64,000 bases of DNA from positions 71,506,368 through 71,570,367 of the forward strand of contig NC_058337.1 in NCBI RefSeq assembly GCF_905475395.1, given 5' to 3'. Positions 21,344 to 33,283 of the stretch are shown piece after piece; the stretch's first letter is position 1, and each line of letters begins with the position of its first letter. The translations under genes were made by a program, and so were the position numbers. This DNA is from Chrysoperla carnea (lineage: Eukaryota > Arthropoda > Insecta > Neuroptera > Chrysopidae). The notes beneath the pieces were generated by a model. The model saw only the letters and a program-made list of their open reading frames with translations, searched no databases and was not told the origin of the DNA.

Positions 21344-21937
21344 TTATCCTTCAGTTAATTTAGTACTCTTCGATGTAATTGGTAAAAATAACTTAAATTC
21401 AGCTGGCAATTCATCTTCTGAATATAATCGATCCGAAAAATACACTCTTCGCACTCGACAACTGGCATGTATTTGTACTCGAAGTGTTTCCACATAGTTT
21501 GTACCGTAAGCACGTCGTGTAAAATCTGCTAGATTAAATTGAATTTGATTCCAACCATCATCCAATCGCATTGGCATTGTACATATAAATGGCTTCACCC
21601 GTGTTGTAGATTGATAATTACTTGCACGAAATCGTCTGCGGACATTTTTATCATCCAATATTTGTACTTCGAACGTGAAATATCGTTTTAAATTTTTGAT
21701 GATCATCACTAAAAATGGCAATTTTATTCCTAATGTTTTTTTGGGATCGTTTGGGCATGATATATATGTAGTTGTTACATTTGATCCAAGTATTTCTAGC
21801 ACCAACGATTGGATATCTTCATCTGATATTCGTTTTATATGACCATTTCGAACTTTCTTATCCCATATTTGTAACGGTTTACTACCAATACTGTACAGAA
21901 TGGATAAAAAACCACTTTGAAATGTATTTTTAAACAT
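21344..21937 (-). CDS. CFAP20: Cilia- and flagella-associated protein 20
   Basis: A single-exon protein of 197 residues, almost colinear with human CFAP20 (193). It begins [20 protein letters not shown] and contains the invariant stretches [38 protein letters not shown] and [22 protein letters not shown]20/BUG22 is an inner-junction protein of axonemal doublet microtubules, needed for ciliary and sperm-tail structure and tubulin modification. Only the last dozen residues diverge. The start is 78 bp from the ATG of divergently transcribed UBLCP1, so the two probably share a promoter. Confidence 0.97.
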   Translation of the reverse strand: MFKNTFQSGFLSILYSIGSKPLQIWDKKVRNGHIKRISDEDIQSLVLEILGSNVTTTYISCPNDPKKTLGIKLPFLVMIIKNLKRYFTFEVQILDDKNVRRRFRASNYQSTTRVKPFICTMPMRLDDGWNQIQFNLADFTRRAYGTNYVETLRVQIHASCRVRRVYFSDRLYSEDELPAEFKLFLPITSKSTKLTEG

Positions 21938-22015
21938 TTTTTTACCGTCACTATTCTAATGTTGACTAAATTTGTTCCATAACCTCACTTAAGTGACAAA
22001 CATTTGTAAGTCAAG
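21938..22015. promoter_or_regulatory. Probable bidirectional promoter, CFAP20/UBLCP1
   Basis: Only 78 bp separate the two start codons, so both 5' UTRs and core promoters must be packed or overlapping here. No TATA box is evident. This is inferred from spacing alone. Confidence 0.55.
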
Positions 22016-25000
22016 ATGGAGGATGTAAATTTAAACAAGATTAATTTAGTGATCAAATGGAGTGGAAAAGAGTTTAAACTAAATGATTTTGATACAAATA
22101 ATACTGTATTATTGTTAAAACAGGCCATCCAAAATGTAACGGGAGTCCTTCCAGAAAGACAGAAATTATTAAACGTCAAATTTAGAGGTTAACATTTTTT
22201 ATAACTTTTTTTGGTATAATTATTTTTTTATTAATCAAAATAAACAAACTACTTTTTAATTTTAAAATAATGTTATATAAATAATTATTTATTAGCTGAC
22301 TTGATTGTCGATCTCGAAATTCGATCAAGAATAATATTTCACGTTCCGAATTGGTAAAACCGATTTCAAGTAAATTTGTTATGCTTTGGTGGATATTTGA
22401 AATCAGTAATATTTGATTGTTTATCTCTTTTTTGGGCTTATCATAATATGAAATTCCCGTATGATTTAATTATGGTTAGTCTAACGACTTTGCGTTACGA
22501 AAATTCTTGTAAATGGGGCATACTTTCTTTACCGGAAGATTTTTGATTGTGTGGCCAAGCTTAAAAACGATGAATGCAAAGTGTGTAGGGATATCTGTTT
22601 TTTGTTATTATAACAGAAAAATTACGGAATAACAAATGGGAAAATCATTAGGTCCAACATTCGATAAAATGGCATGTCAGATGTTCGACACTGAAAATTG
22701 CGGAAAATTATGTAGATGTCGGACAACACACCGTTTTATGAAGTTTCTGAAAATAATAATACAAAAGAGGGATACGGATCCCTAGCACTTAGACTTAGAC
22801 TAAAATGTCGGACAATATTATTTTTGCATTTCTTATTCAATTGCCTTTCTATTTGAATATCCTTCATTGTTATTATCACTCAACGTTCAAACTATTTTCG
22901 TATTTTCGGAATATTATAAGGATAGTATTTTATGGATAAGACATGGGCAGTTTTGTGTAAGTGAAACTCCTGCCGCAATGCTAAAATATGATACCACCTT
23001 CGTTTATGATTTTTTGTGATATTATTAGTTATAGGTACATGGATGAAACTTTATATGCCAAATCAAAAATTTTAAAAATTCGCAGCGCAGGAGCTGCGTT
23101 AGCTAAGCGAATTATTTCAGAGATTGAAAAAAATAATACATTTCTCTTAAAATCGAATATTGCCTTTTTCATTTTTCAAGAATTTTTATTTCTTAAAGCG
23201 CCTAGAGAAAAAATTACAAAAGTTTTTTCTTTAAAACAGATAAAAAATACAAAAATATTTTTTATTTTGAAAAATTCAAAATTTTGTACCTTGCGAAACT
23301 CAGTACAAAAGCAATAGCTCCATTTCCTTTGGAAATTTCCTAATATACCGGATATCTTAGACAACCTGTACACACCCCATTCTATAATACAAAATAATTC
23401 GTTTAAAATGAAACTAGAAAATTGTTGGATATATTTTTTTGAAAATAAATAAATTCGATAAAAAATGGAATGTAAAAAAAAAACATTCATTAACAACTTT
23501 TTAATATGATGTGTTTCTCTATATCTTTACGAGAACGAGTTTGAATAAGATAAGCCACTTTCAGTAAGAACTGGAAGCTATAAACATGTTCGGTCGCTCA
23601 GGTATAGTCGATTTTAAAATATGTCACATTGAACGATCGATTTTTCTTTTTAAAGATGATGTGGCCTGAGCATTCGGTTTATAATTTTACTAGCTAACCC
23701 CGTTAACTTCGTTTCAACTATAATTAATTTATTTGATTATAACTTTTGATCAGCGATTATTAATCTAAAATAACAAATTCTCTATTAAACCATGATTAAA
23801 AAAATGAAATCGTACGATTGGTTCTTAAGATAGACTGTACATTAGATGGAAGGTATTCACCCTTAATAACTCTTGATCTGATGTGATTATTGTTTTGAGT
23901 GAAAACACGTCGATTTAGATATCAACGGAAAAGTTCAAAATTAGTACCTATAAAATTCTAAAAAACAATCCTAACATACTGCTTGTGAGAATAATAATTA
24001 GAATTATCTTTTGTAATATTATAAACCACATGAAATTAAGAAAACGTTAGTAAAATTGACATTTTAGCAAACATTGATTCATATTTGTCCACAAAATTAT
24101 TTACATGGGGCTTCCATATACAAGGTATCATTCCCTTTTTCACCACTTTAAAGTGAAGGTAGGAGGGTGAAAAATATTTTACGATGTATTCTCGAACCTA
24201 CCGAATGTACAAAAATTTCATTAAAATCGGGCAAGCCGTTTCGGAGGAGTTAAAACACAAACACCTTGACATGAAATTTTTATATATTAGATGTATAATA
24301 ATTATATGAAATTTTGAAACAGTATTATTATAGGAAAGCCAGCTGATGATACTGTGGTCATTTCCACGTTAAATTTAAAAGATGGTTTTAAAATTATGAT
24401 GATGGGATCATTGGAGGAGTCCATTGCACAAATAAATACACCTCAAGAGCCGAATGATGTTGTAAATGACTTAGATTTACCTGATGAAGAGTTAACTGTT
24501 GACAATTCGGTAATTATAAAACAAAATCAATTTATATCTTTCAATATCTATATTTACATTGTTATAAAGATTACGTACCTCGCAACATCGAGAGTGACAC
24601 CTGTCACCATTTGGTCGTTAAGCAAAAAGAATCAATGAATTCTTAAATCGTTCTAGTTTCACCAATTATGTCCAATTTAAGACAAAATCTTAAATTCTTA
24701 AAGTATGAAGAAACCGTTTGATTGTTTCATATCATAATTTTCTGTTACAGATATATATTTCGAAGATAGAAAAAAGAATTGCAACATATAAAATAGATAT
24801 ACTGAACCCACCACGTGACAATAAATATTTAATTGTTTTGGATATCGATTATACAATATTTGATCATCGTTCCACAGCTGAACAACCAGTAGAATTAATG
24901 CGGCCTTATTTGCATGAATTTTTAACAACATTATATCCATATTATGATATTATGTTTTGGTCTGCAACTAGTATGAAATGGATATTGGAAAAACTAAAAT

Positions 25001-26025
25001 TATTAGGTGTTACAAATCATCCTGATTATAAAATTGTATGTCATTTGGATTCAGCTGCTATGATTTCAGTTAGTTCGTCTTCACCCAAACATGAATTAGT
25101 TGATGTTAGTAATTTTTTTATTTGATAATCTTACTCAGCCGATCAAATTAAAATAGATACCCCGTATATTTGCGGAAATCTACGACACACAGACTGATGC
25201 TAGTAAGAGTTTATAATTAAGCTAAAGTTCCTATGAAATTTCATTCTTGTCCTCTGAGGGTCTAGTCTGCATAAATATTTTCCCCATTTTCTTTGTTATT
25301 TGTTAAGTTATGCCAATAAAATCTTTTATTCAGTATCTCCTAAACAACACACTTAGATGGAATCAGATCAACTGACAGTATCTTGTTTTTGGAATCCTAA
25401 AAAAATCCTAAACATAAAATCAATGACAATTTGCGGCCATTTGGATAGCCAGAGTTGAATATCAGTGCTAAAAACAAACACATTTATAGCAGCCTTTAAA
25501 CCGTCTTTTTTTTTCGTTTTTTGAAATTTGTTCACAAGACTTACTGGTTGAATACCTACAAATTAACTCTCTATCTGTTATAGTTTTAGCGAAAATGGGC
25601 ATTTTTGAACTGTTCAGGAGATTATAATATAAAAGAAAAAAGAAAAAAATTATATTTCTTTGTTTTAGGTAAAACCTTTACAAGTAATTTGGGGGAAATT
25701 TCCACAATATAGTCCAACGAATACTGTGATGTTAGATGATATACGTCATAATTTTTTAATGAACAAACAAAGTGGTTTACGAATTCGAGCTTTTCGGCAA
25801 GCACATTTTAATCGTTACAAAGATAAAGAACTATTCTTTTTAGCAAAATATTTAAAATATATTGCAAAAAAGCATATTGATTTAACGACATTAAATCATC
25901 GCAAATGGGAAAGTTTTATTTCTCATGCTAAAGATTTAGATCAAATATTATACGGAGAAGAGGACCTCACAGCGAACACAACGTCTCAAAATGAAAACAG
26001 TAATAATACCACCGCTGAAGATTAA
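22016..26025 (+). CDS. UBLCP1: Ubiquitin-like domain-containing CTD phosphatase 1
   Basis: Four exons, 22016..22187, 24334..24509, 24751..25104 and 25669..26025, join in phases 1, 0 and 0 and give 352 residues (human 318). UBLCP1 is a nuclear HAD-family Ser/Thr phosphatase that binds and dephosphorylates the 26S proteasome 19S particle. The ubiquitin-like domain (about residues 9-85) contains [20 protein letters not shown] and KIMMMGS. The phosphatase domain carries the catalytic D-x-D-x-T motif DIDYT (147-151) within [13 protein letters not shown], then [28 protein letters not shown] and the late motif [13 protein letters not shown]. The C-terminus is longer than in human and Asn/Thr-rich. 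The first intron (2.1 kb) contains an old dispersed repeat. The gene is head to head with CFAP20. Confidence 0.95.
23689..24290 (+). repeat. Dispersed repeat family B, copy 1, in UBLCP1 intron 1
   Basis: It begins ACTAGCTAACCCCGTTAACTTCG-like and carries, in order, CATGGGGCTTCCATATACAA, CCCTTTTTCACCACTTTAA and a GCCGTTTCGGAGGAGTTAAA block. The copy at 52796..53392 has the same order. It has no coding capacity and is highly diverged. Confidence 0.55.
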
Positions 26026-27955
26026 AATATATTCTTTTTATAAATGAAATGCCTCAAAATCATAAACGTATAGAATAAATTGCACATTGTTTTGTATGTC
26101 TCTTATTTTTTTATATAATCATTAGTCCTGTTCAAAATCAACATGCTCGTCGACACTTGTACGGGCGTCTACAACATTGTCTATCTCTTACTAATTATAA
26201 AAAAAATACATGCTTTCTTTTTAGATACCCGCACAAAAGTTGTCGCTCATTGTTATTTTGAACGAATCCAATGTGTTAATATGATGTTTTATCGATATGA
26301 TTGTTTTTATTTCTTCTATGGCTTTTTTCATTAAATTTTTTCGGTAACGTTGTTGCGACTTTACATTTGGATAATCGGAATCATTGTTGATACTGATGTT
26401 CAAGTGCTTTCAGAAAGAGGTCAAAATACGGAATTCTTCAAATGTGCGATTATTCTATATGGCTATGCTTACTACTTAATAAATTGAGTTTTTTATTATA
26501 TACAATGATACAAAAAGCTTTAAAATTTGCTGTGTACGATTTAAATATTTTCGAGCAATAAATTATTTCTACTTGCTGCTATTTAATTTTTTTAATTTTA
26601 GTTACATTAAATTTTTTTGTAAATATTATTTTTAGTTATTTATGGTTATTTTATCCGCAATGTCAACGCAACTGCATTTAACTCGCATAAATAGATAGAA
26701 AAATTGAATTTTTTGGATTTTATCCCTTAATGTGGAAATGAAACAGCGTCATATGCTAAAGACATCTTACTTGCATGATTGAATCAATTATACAAAGGAA
26801 AATATGTTATAGATTAATTGGAAAGTAGTAAGTTTTTGCTTACCCTTGTATCATACTTTGACTTACCCCTGTATATATGAGTCTCCGAGGTTTCCAGCCA
26901 ATTAAAAAAATGATCAAAAAGGCCTAAACTGTAACATAAAAATTCATTTTCTGCTGGGGTTTAAGTCATGTTGTATAATTCTCGATTATTTAAGCATTAC
27001 TTGCTCCCGGTAATACCGGTTATTAAGCTGTTTTTAAATAATGTTGAAGGTTTTTTTGTTTTTCGCCTGGTATATATTTGATAAGAGCGTATACATTATA
27101 TAAAGGACAAAGGATACAAATCTCTTTGTACAAATGAGGACGGTGGTGACCTTAGAACAAAAGTCTCGCAAATAATATAATAATTACATGGGGCTCACGC
27201 GAGGACGAGAAAATGGGTGGGAATCCCGCAAATTAACTCTCAGCACACCATTGGGTATTGTTGATTCAGAAAAAATGAATAGTTTTGAATGAGGATTTTA
27301 TCAATAATAATAATATTTTTGTTTATATACAATTTTATTTTCGATTTATTGTTTGTTTTATTATTCGTAGCAGTAGTATTCGATATTATGATTTTAATAA
27401 AAATCTTTAATATACTGCCCCGAATACCATATGAACAAAATAAATAAATTTTAAAATTTCGTTTTCAATTACAAAAATTACAATTAAACAGATAATTTAC
27501 AAATATATTAATAAATGTTTTTGCATTAAAAAAAATAGGACAAATTATCTTTACATTTTAAACTGTCTTATTATGTTTGTTAATCATGGATACATTGCAC
27601 TTTTAAGGTACCTACTGTAAAGTTTACAGTGTAAACCTTTTAAATAAGATCCAGAAGCACAAAAAATTACATTGAGATTTAATATTCTCAGTAAATGTGT
27701 ACAGTATTGTGGCAACTTTAAGACTCGATTCTTTCGTTATATAAATGTGGTGTCCACGGATGGAAATCACTGAATGCAAATTTTTTTAATAACATCAAGT
27801 CATTCTTTATAATAAATAATAGTAGTATATAATTTCCTTTTCAATAATTTTTAGTGTTTGTTAATTTCTGGACACACTGTAGTACGATTTGATATGGTAA
27901 TTTTATTTTCTTGATAAATAAGGACATAGAATAAAAAAAATTAAATAAGGGCATA
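26026..27955. other. Intergenic, nothing recognisable
   Basis: AT-rich sequence downstream of UBLCP1. No gene, RNA or clear element seen. Confidence 0.4.
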
Positions 27956-28157
27956 CCCTGGTGGAAAAAATATTTGAAAAAAGAATAAGTCTTAATAAGT
28001 CTTAGGAAACTCTGAAAAAGTCTTAGAAACTTTAAAAAAGTATTAAGAACTCTGAATAACTCTGAATTAGACTATTCCGAAAACGTTGAGAAATTCAAAG
28101 TTCCTAAGACTTTTTCTGAATTTCTTATTCTTTCTTCAAGTATTTTTTCCACCAGGG
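27956..28157. mobile_element. Tc1/mariner-type MITE, 202 bp (family C, copy 1)
   Basis: The ends CCCTGGTGGAAAAAATA and TATTTTTTCCACCAGGG-like are inverted repeats (one base differs in the A-run), flanked by TA on both sides (27954-27955 and 28158-28159). The arms continue with AAGAATAAG and AAGTCTTA blocks and their complements, making almost the whole unit fold back. Confidence 0.8.
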
Positions 28158-28159
28158 TA

Positions 28160-29626
28160 AGAAAGAAATTGATAATTCCTGAACACGTTATATATAGTTC
28201 AATCATATATTTTGTGTACGGTAATCTTATTTTATGGACAAGTAGGGGTATTTTTTTATAAATAATAATTTTATTTAATCCCTAATTTTTAATCTTATTT
28301 ATTTGTTTGCCTTCCTTTCCCGTCAAAATGGAGAAACAAATCTACTCCATTTTTCTAATAGCTGAAGAAAAATATCTTATTCCCTGGGTTCAACTGTTTA
28401 TAATCAAAATGAAAATTCTATGTAACCAATTTTAAACTTGTTTCAAACTATCATTACGATTGAATTAAGTGGTTTTCAATCACTTAATCACTCTTAATTT
28501 TAGCCAAATATGCTCAACTTTAGAGAAAATACTTATTATATTTTATCCTTTCGATGATGAGAAGAAACATAGATAACTTTGTATCCTCTAAAGTATGTCA
28601 TTTCTTCAGGTAAACTTTTCTGCAATATTTGGTTTATGTTATATTGTCCGGCGCAACCTCATGATTTCCTCAGTAGGAATTATTTGACAGTAAGAAAAAT
28701 ATTGTCATAAAGTGATATATGCATAGTTTATGAAAATCTATTTACCGTAATATGAACAAAATAATGGATTATTAAAAAAAAAAAAGACCGAATAAAATAT
28801 GTTTTTGGTTGTTATCACGTGATTGAAAACGATTTTGATTGGCTTCGATGCAACGAAATAAAAACTTAGTAAATATTAGAGGGAGAGTTAAGCTAATACA
28901 AATTAATGTTTGGTTTGATTAATCGCACGATTGGATCTTATACTATCCTAGATACCAAATCAATTAGGCTGAAAATGCCGCGATTGTCTTAGCTCTGCCT
29001 CGGACTCATAGATTAATATAGCCTAACGAATTGGATTCTAGTAAATAAAATAAATCATTATGCCTATGATATTTTCGTATACAGGTACTTTTTGGGAAAA
29101 TCATTCAGGTGACAATCGGTGCCTTTAGACTGTTCAAATGTATTAATAAAACTTTCTAATGAAAAATAGCCCACTCTTTTAATGGTATACTCATTTCATA
29201 GACCACTGTAATTTTTTTAAGTTTTAAGTCTGCTTATGACTCGTTTCAATATTGTTGCCGACCAAAGACAGAGAAAGGACTGAGCAATACCCGCACATAA
29301 TTGACCGCTCTGTAGAAAAAGAAAAAGCGACTGTGCGGTCAATACCTGTCTCTTTTCTATAGTTCTATAGAAATTCTAGAAAGAGATAACTATTGGCCGT
29401 ATATTCGCTTTAGTTTCTTGCCTTTATTTACTGTACAGCTGAATAGATAACACTCAGTTCACATCATTATTCATTATGTCTTTGTTGTCAACCAAAATAA
29501 ATTTTGTATATTTTTTAATGTTACAGTAAAGACAATTATTTTAGGTTAGATTGAAGGCTAAAGGATTCCTTCGAGACGTAAGGCCCATTTCGCCCCTCTC
29601 AACTTCAAATTTTATGAGACAATGTA
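28160..29626. other. Intergenic between two family C MITEs
   Basis: No gene recognised. A short inverted motif around CTATAGTTCTATAG lies near 29359. Confidence 0.4.
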
Positions 29627-29843
29627 CCCTGATGGAAAAAAACATTTGAATAAAGAATAAGTCTTAGAAACTCTGAAAAAGTCTTACGAACTCTGAATTT
29701 CTCAATATTTTTGGACTGTCTAATTCAGAGTTACCCAGAATTATTAAGTGTGAATTAGACAGTCCAAAAAAGTTGAGAGTTCCTAAGACTTTCTTCAGAA
29801 TTTCTAAGACTTATTCTTTCATCAAATATTTTTTCCACCAGGG
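29627..29843. mobile_element. Tc1/mariner-type MITE, 217 bp (family C, copy 2)
   Basis: Same ends (CCCTGATGGAAAAAA... and ...TTTTTTCCACCAGGG) and same TA flanks (29625-29626, 29844-29845) as the copy 1.5 kb to the left. The interior AGACTTTTTC/GAAAAAGTCT blocks are shared. The centre differs: it has a GGACTGTCTAATTCA inverted pair in place of copy 1's centre. Confidence 0.8.
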
Positions 29844-30136
29844 TATTAAAAAAAACTTGATGGATTTGATTCGTTAAATTTTTTCATTCAACGCATGTTT
29901 CAGCAATATTTCTTGAGAACTCTCCACAATAAATAAAAGAAACTACTATTCACACGTTGCAATTGATACTTCAGGTAGATCGCCCTATAGATTTGAATAG
30001 AAGAACTAAATAAAATTTCTTAAAGAGGAGGGACTTTCGCGTAACTTTTTGTGCATCTGCTTTTATTAATTGGACTACTGTATTTTTAAACCTAATTACA
30101 AAAAACATCGTACTCAATGCTATTAGTCTTGATATC

Positions 30137-31843
30137 TCATGAATGTATTTTTGAATGTCGTTTTAATGTAGAATGTTGTGCAAATGCTTTCTCACAAATA
30201 TTACATTTGTATGGTTTTTCTCCCGTATGTATACGTTCGTGATCCTTTATATATTTACGATACATAAAAGTTTTCTCACAAATACTACACTTATACGGTT
30301 TTTCGCCTGTATGTACACGTGCATGCATTTTTAATGTACTACGTTGTGAAAATTCCTTTTCACATAAATCACATTTAAATGTCTCTTCGCGCGTATGTGT
30401 TTTTTCATGCCCAATTAAATATTTTTTCATTGCAAATGTCCGGCCACAAATTTTACATATAAACGGCCGCTCGGTTTTATGAGTACGTTTATGAGTTTTT
30501 AAATATTCCGGAGATACAAATGTTTTATCGCATGAATTACATTTATATGGCCTTTCGCCAGTATGAATACGTGTATGAATTTTTAAACGATATGTACTAG
30601 AACAAATTTTCCCGCAAATGTTACACTGTACAGTGGGTTTCTTTTCACCTGTATGTAATTTTTTATGTTCACGTTCGTTACCGCGCTGTGAAAATGTTTT
30701 TCCGCATATATTACACTGATATGGTCGTTCTCCAGTATGAATTTTTTTATGTTCACGTAAAGTCGATCGGAATGTAAATGCTTTTGAACATTCTGTACAC
30801 TTGAAAGGCTTTTCTCCAGTATGAATCCTTAAATGATTTTTCGCATGGAATTTATTTGTGAACTGTTGTTTACAAATATGACATTGGTATGGTTTGACCC
30901 CCGTATGAATACGTTCATGTTCCCTCACATTTGATTTTTGTGCAAATGTTTTATCACATATACTACATTTAAATGGTTTCTCCCCCGTATGGATACGCTC
31001 ATGTAAGCTTAAATTTTGTTTGTATACAAATGTTTTATCACATTGATTACACTTAAATGGACGATCACCGGAATGTACTTTAAGATGTGTCGTTAAATCT
31101 AAATTTGATGTGTATGCCTTTGGACAGTGTGGACATTTGTAAGGTCTTTCAGCGGCATGAATTCGTTCATGACTTAATAAAAGTTTACGTAATGGAAATG
31201 TTTTATGACATACGATACACTTAAAAGGTCGATCTTTTTTATTTATACGCCGTTTTCGGCGTGTTTTTTCAGGTTTATCACATTCATCTTTAATTGAATT
31301 TAAAACTTCAAAATCCAAATTTCCATCTGAATCATTATCGTTGTCATCATGATCGATATCATCTTTATTATCTTCATCATCATCATTTTCTTCTTTAATT
31401 CGACATTCTAATTTATCTGTAATCTCTTCTTTAATCTCACAATTTATCATTCCATCTTTAATCTCACAACTATCGTTTTCAATTAATAATTCCATTGTTT
31501 CACAGATATTCATGGCTTTACTTAAATCTAAATCTTCGATTCGTAATAATTCTTCCCGAATACGGTCATAACATTTTGCTAAACCACATATTAACTGATC
31601 TTTAACTAAGCTCGTACGTAAATCACCAAATTCACAGGTCATGCTTAAATTCACTAGGTCATTGATGTAATGTTGAATTGTTTCATCGGTGTTTTGGCGT
31701 CGTGTGAGAAACTTATGCCTTTCTACAGTAACATTTCGCTTAGGAGTCATCGTTAAAAGATTTGAATACGCATTGGGTGTATAAGTTGTCATATTCACAA
31801 AATTTTCAGAAGTATTATCACTTTTATTAACTTCGGAAGGCAT
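30137..31843 (-). CDS. Gag-like domain + 13-finger C2H2 protein (SCAN-like architecture)
   Basis: Single exon, 568 residues from the first ATG (31841-31843); the frame stays open 33 codons further upstream but without an ATG. Residues about 41-125 resemble the capsid part of Ty3/Gypsy-type Gag: HKFLTRRQNTDETIQHYIND, then LSMTCEFGDLRTSLVKDQLI with CGL, then IREELLR, then DLDLSKAMNICETMELL. Residues about 130-190 are acidic and carry two IKEE SUMO-type sites. A basic KTRRKRR patch precedes 13 C2H2 fingers (about 207-568), all with intact Cys and His, mostly TGEKP-type linkers. Finger 8 lacks the usual core Phe. This is an intact host-type gene: a likely nuclear DNA-binding protein whose Gag-derived part could mediate self-association, as SCAN does in vertebrates. 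That function is inference. No protease or polymerase is nearby. Confidence 0.88.
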   Translation of the reverse strand: MPSEVNKSDNTSENFVNMTTYTPNAYSNLLTMTPKRNVTVERHKFLTRRQNTDETIQHYINDLVNLSMTCEFGDLRTSLVKDQLICGLAKCYDRIREELLRIEDLDLSKAMNICETMELLIENDSCEIKDGMINCEIKEEITDKLECRIKEENDDDEDNKDDIDHDDNDNDSDGNLDFEVLNSIKDECDKPEKTRRKRRINKKDRPFKCIVCHKTFPLRKLLLSHERIHAAERPYKCPHCPKAYTSNLDLTTHLKVHSGDRPFKCNQCDKTFVYKQNLSLHERIHTGEKPFKCSICDKTFAQKSNVREHERIHTGVKPYQCHICKQQFTNKFHAKNHLRIHTGEKPFKCTECSKAFTFRSTLREHKKIHTGERPYQCNICGKTFSQRGNEREHKKLHTGEKKPTVQCNICGKICSSTYRLKIHTRIHTGERPYKCNSCDKTFVSPEYLKTHKRTHKTERPFICKICGRTFAMKKYLIGHEKTHTREETFKCDLCEKEFSQRSTLKMHARVHTGEKPYKCSICEKTFMYRKYIKDHERIHTGEKPYKCNICEKAFAQHSTLKRHSKIHS

Positions 31844-32205
31844 TTTAAATAATTTTACGGAAATGTCATCACAATAATTGCAATTAAAATAAATTTTAAG
31901 TAATTTTATAATGAAATGCTTCGTAAAACATTTTGATAACAAAATTTTTCGATATAAACATTAAAATGCATATGAAGATGAAATGAAAACACTAAAAACG
32001 GTGTAGATTTGTTTTCCAAGAATAAATGTCTTTGAACTTTATAAAACGCGAGTTGACAAATAATTACAGCGCTCTTGCATGCGAATTGTTCATGAACTTT
32101 TGTCCAAAATTTAGCGCGTAAAACTGTATTTTCTAACAATGAAATAAATAATTAATTTTTAAATAGCAGAAATATCATTTTCAAAGAAAATTCAGATAGT
32201 AACGG

Positions 32206-32239
<34 letters not shown>

Positions 32240-33283
32240 CATTTTTTAAAATTATTATTAATGAATCTGTTAAAAAATCGGTACTGTATTTGTATACAGG
32301 GTGGGGCAGAGAAGTGTTTTTCAAATCATTTGTTTACCATCTTAAAATACACAAAAAACCATTTAAGAAAATTACATAATTTGAATTTATAATTAAATTG
32401 TAATTTTTCTTATGAGTTTATTCGAAAGGAAGAGCATTTTGGAAATTTACATACTCTAAAACATAAACTTCTTAAATTTGGGGCCGGGTTAAAATTGTTT
32501 TTTTTTTTTTTTGTTAGTCGATAAAAGTATTTTAAATAAATAGTTCCAGTTTTTGTATAACAGTTTGGCATAGTTCAAAAGACTTATATTCACACGAAAT
32601 ACACAATTTTTAAAACTATATATACTTTGTAAGTATAAAGAGATTTTAATGAACTTTGAAAATAAAAGCACTTGTGCGAATTTTTTTGTTATCATCAACC
32701 TCTGTTAAATCATTATGATAAAGCCAATATAGTATCTCTATAAAATGCTAACAGGCTTAAGAACACGATTTTTAATTTTTACTTTTAAATAGCAATACTG
32801 TTTAACATAAAGTATCAAGTTTGCTTTGGTATGAGCGTTATATTGTTTAAAAAAATTCGTTCGTAAAAGAGTGCGTCAAGCGCATTAAATTGGCAAGCTT
32901 TCGAGTGCTTTTATTCCAAAATTTAAAAAATACAGTATCTATTCACAAAGTAGTAAAGTATAATCAAATTTTCAATGCAAGCTTTCGAATAGGCTATGTG
33001 ATATTGATCCGAATATTTTTCTCAAAGATAGTAAAATTGAAGTATCATAATTTGAATTTTTCAAAGTTTCCTGATTTTTTGATTAGCAAAAACATTTAAA
33101 TCAGACTTTCCATCTTATATTCAGAAATTTCTATTTATAAATAAAAATTCAACTGATTTCATTCTTAAAAATTTTATTTTATATTAAAAATCAACAATAA
33201 TAGATAATCAAAATAATAAAATCAACAATGTTTATAGAAAGAATAAAAAATAATAATGTTAAAATTAAAAATATAAATGTTAA
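31844..33283. other. Intergenic, with a 29-base A run
   Basis: It contains the promoter side of the Gag-like zinc-finger gene. A run of 29 A lies at 32211..32239, followed by CAGGGTGGGGCAGAGA near 32297, possibly an element edge. Small frames here have no support. Confidence 0.45.

Noticed and set aside
23176-23496. Overlapping frames of about 100 codons on both strands
   Set aside because: Low-complexity Phe/Lys-rich sequence in an intron of UBLCP1; no coding signs.
30137-31843. Reading this locus as an LTR retrotransposon copy
   Set aside because: No LTRs, protease, RT or integrase are seen around it, and the Gag-like part is in one intact frame with 13 perfect zinc fingers; it fits a host gene better.
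32211-32239. 29-base A run as a retrotransposon tail
   Set aside because: No recognisable retroelement body precedes it and no target duplication was found.
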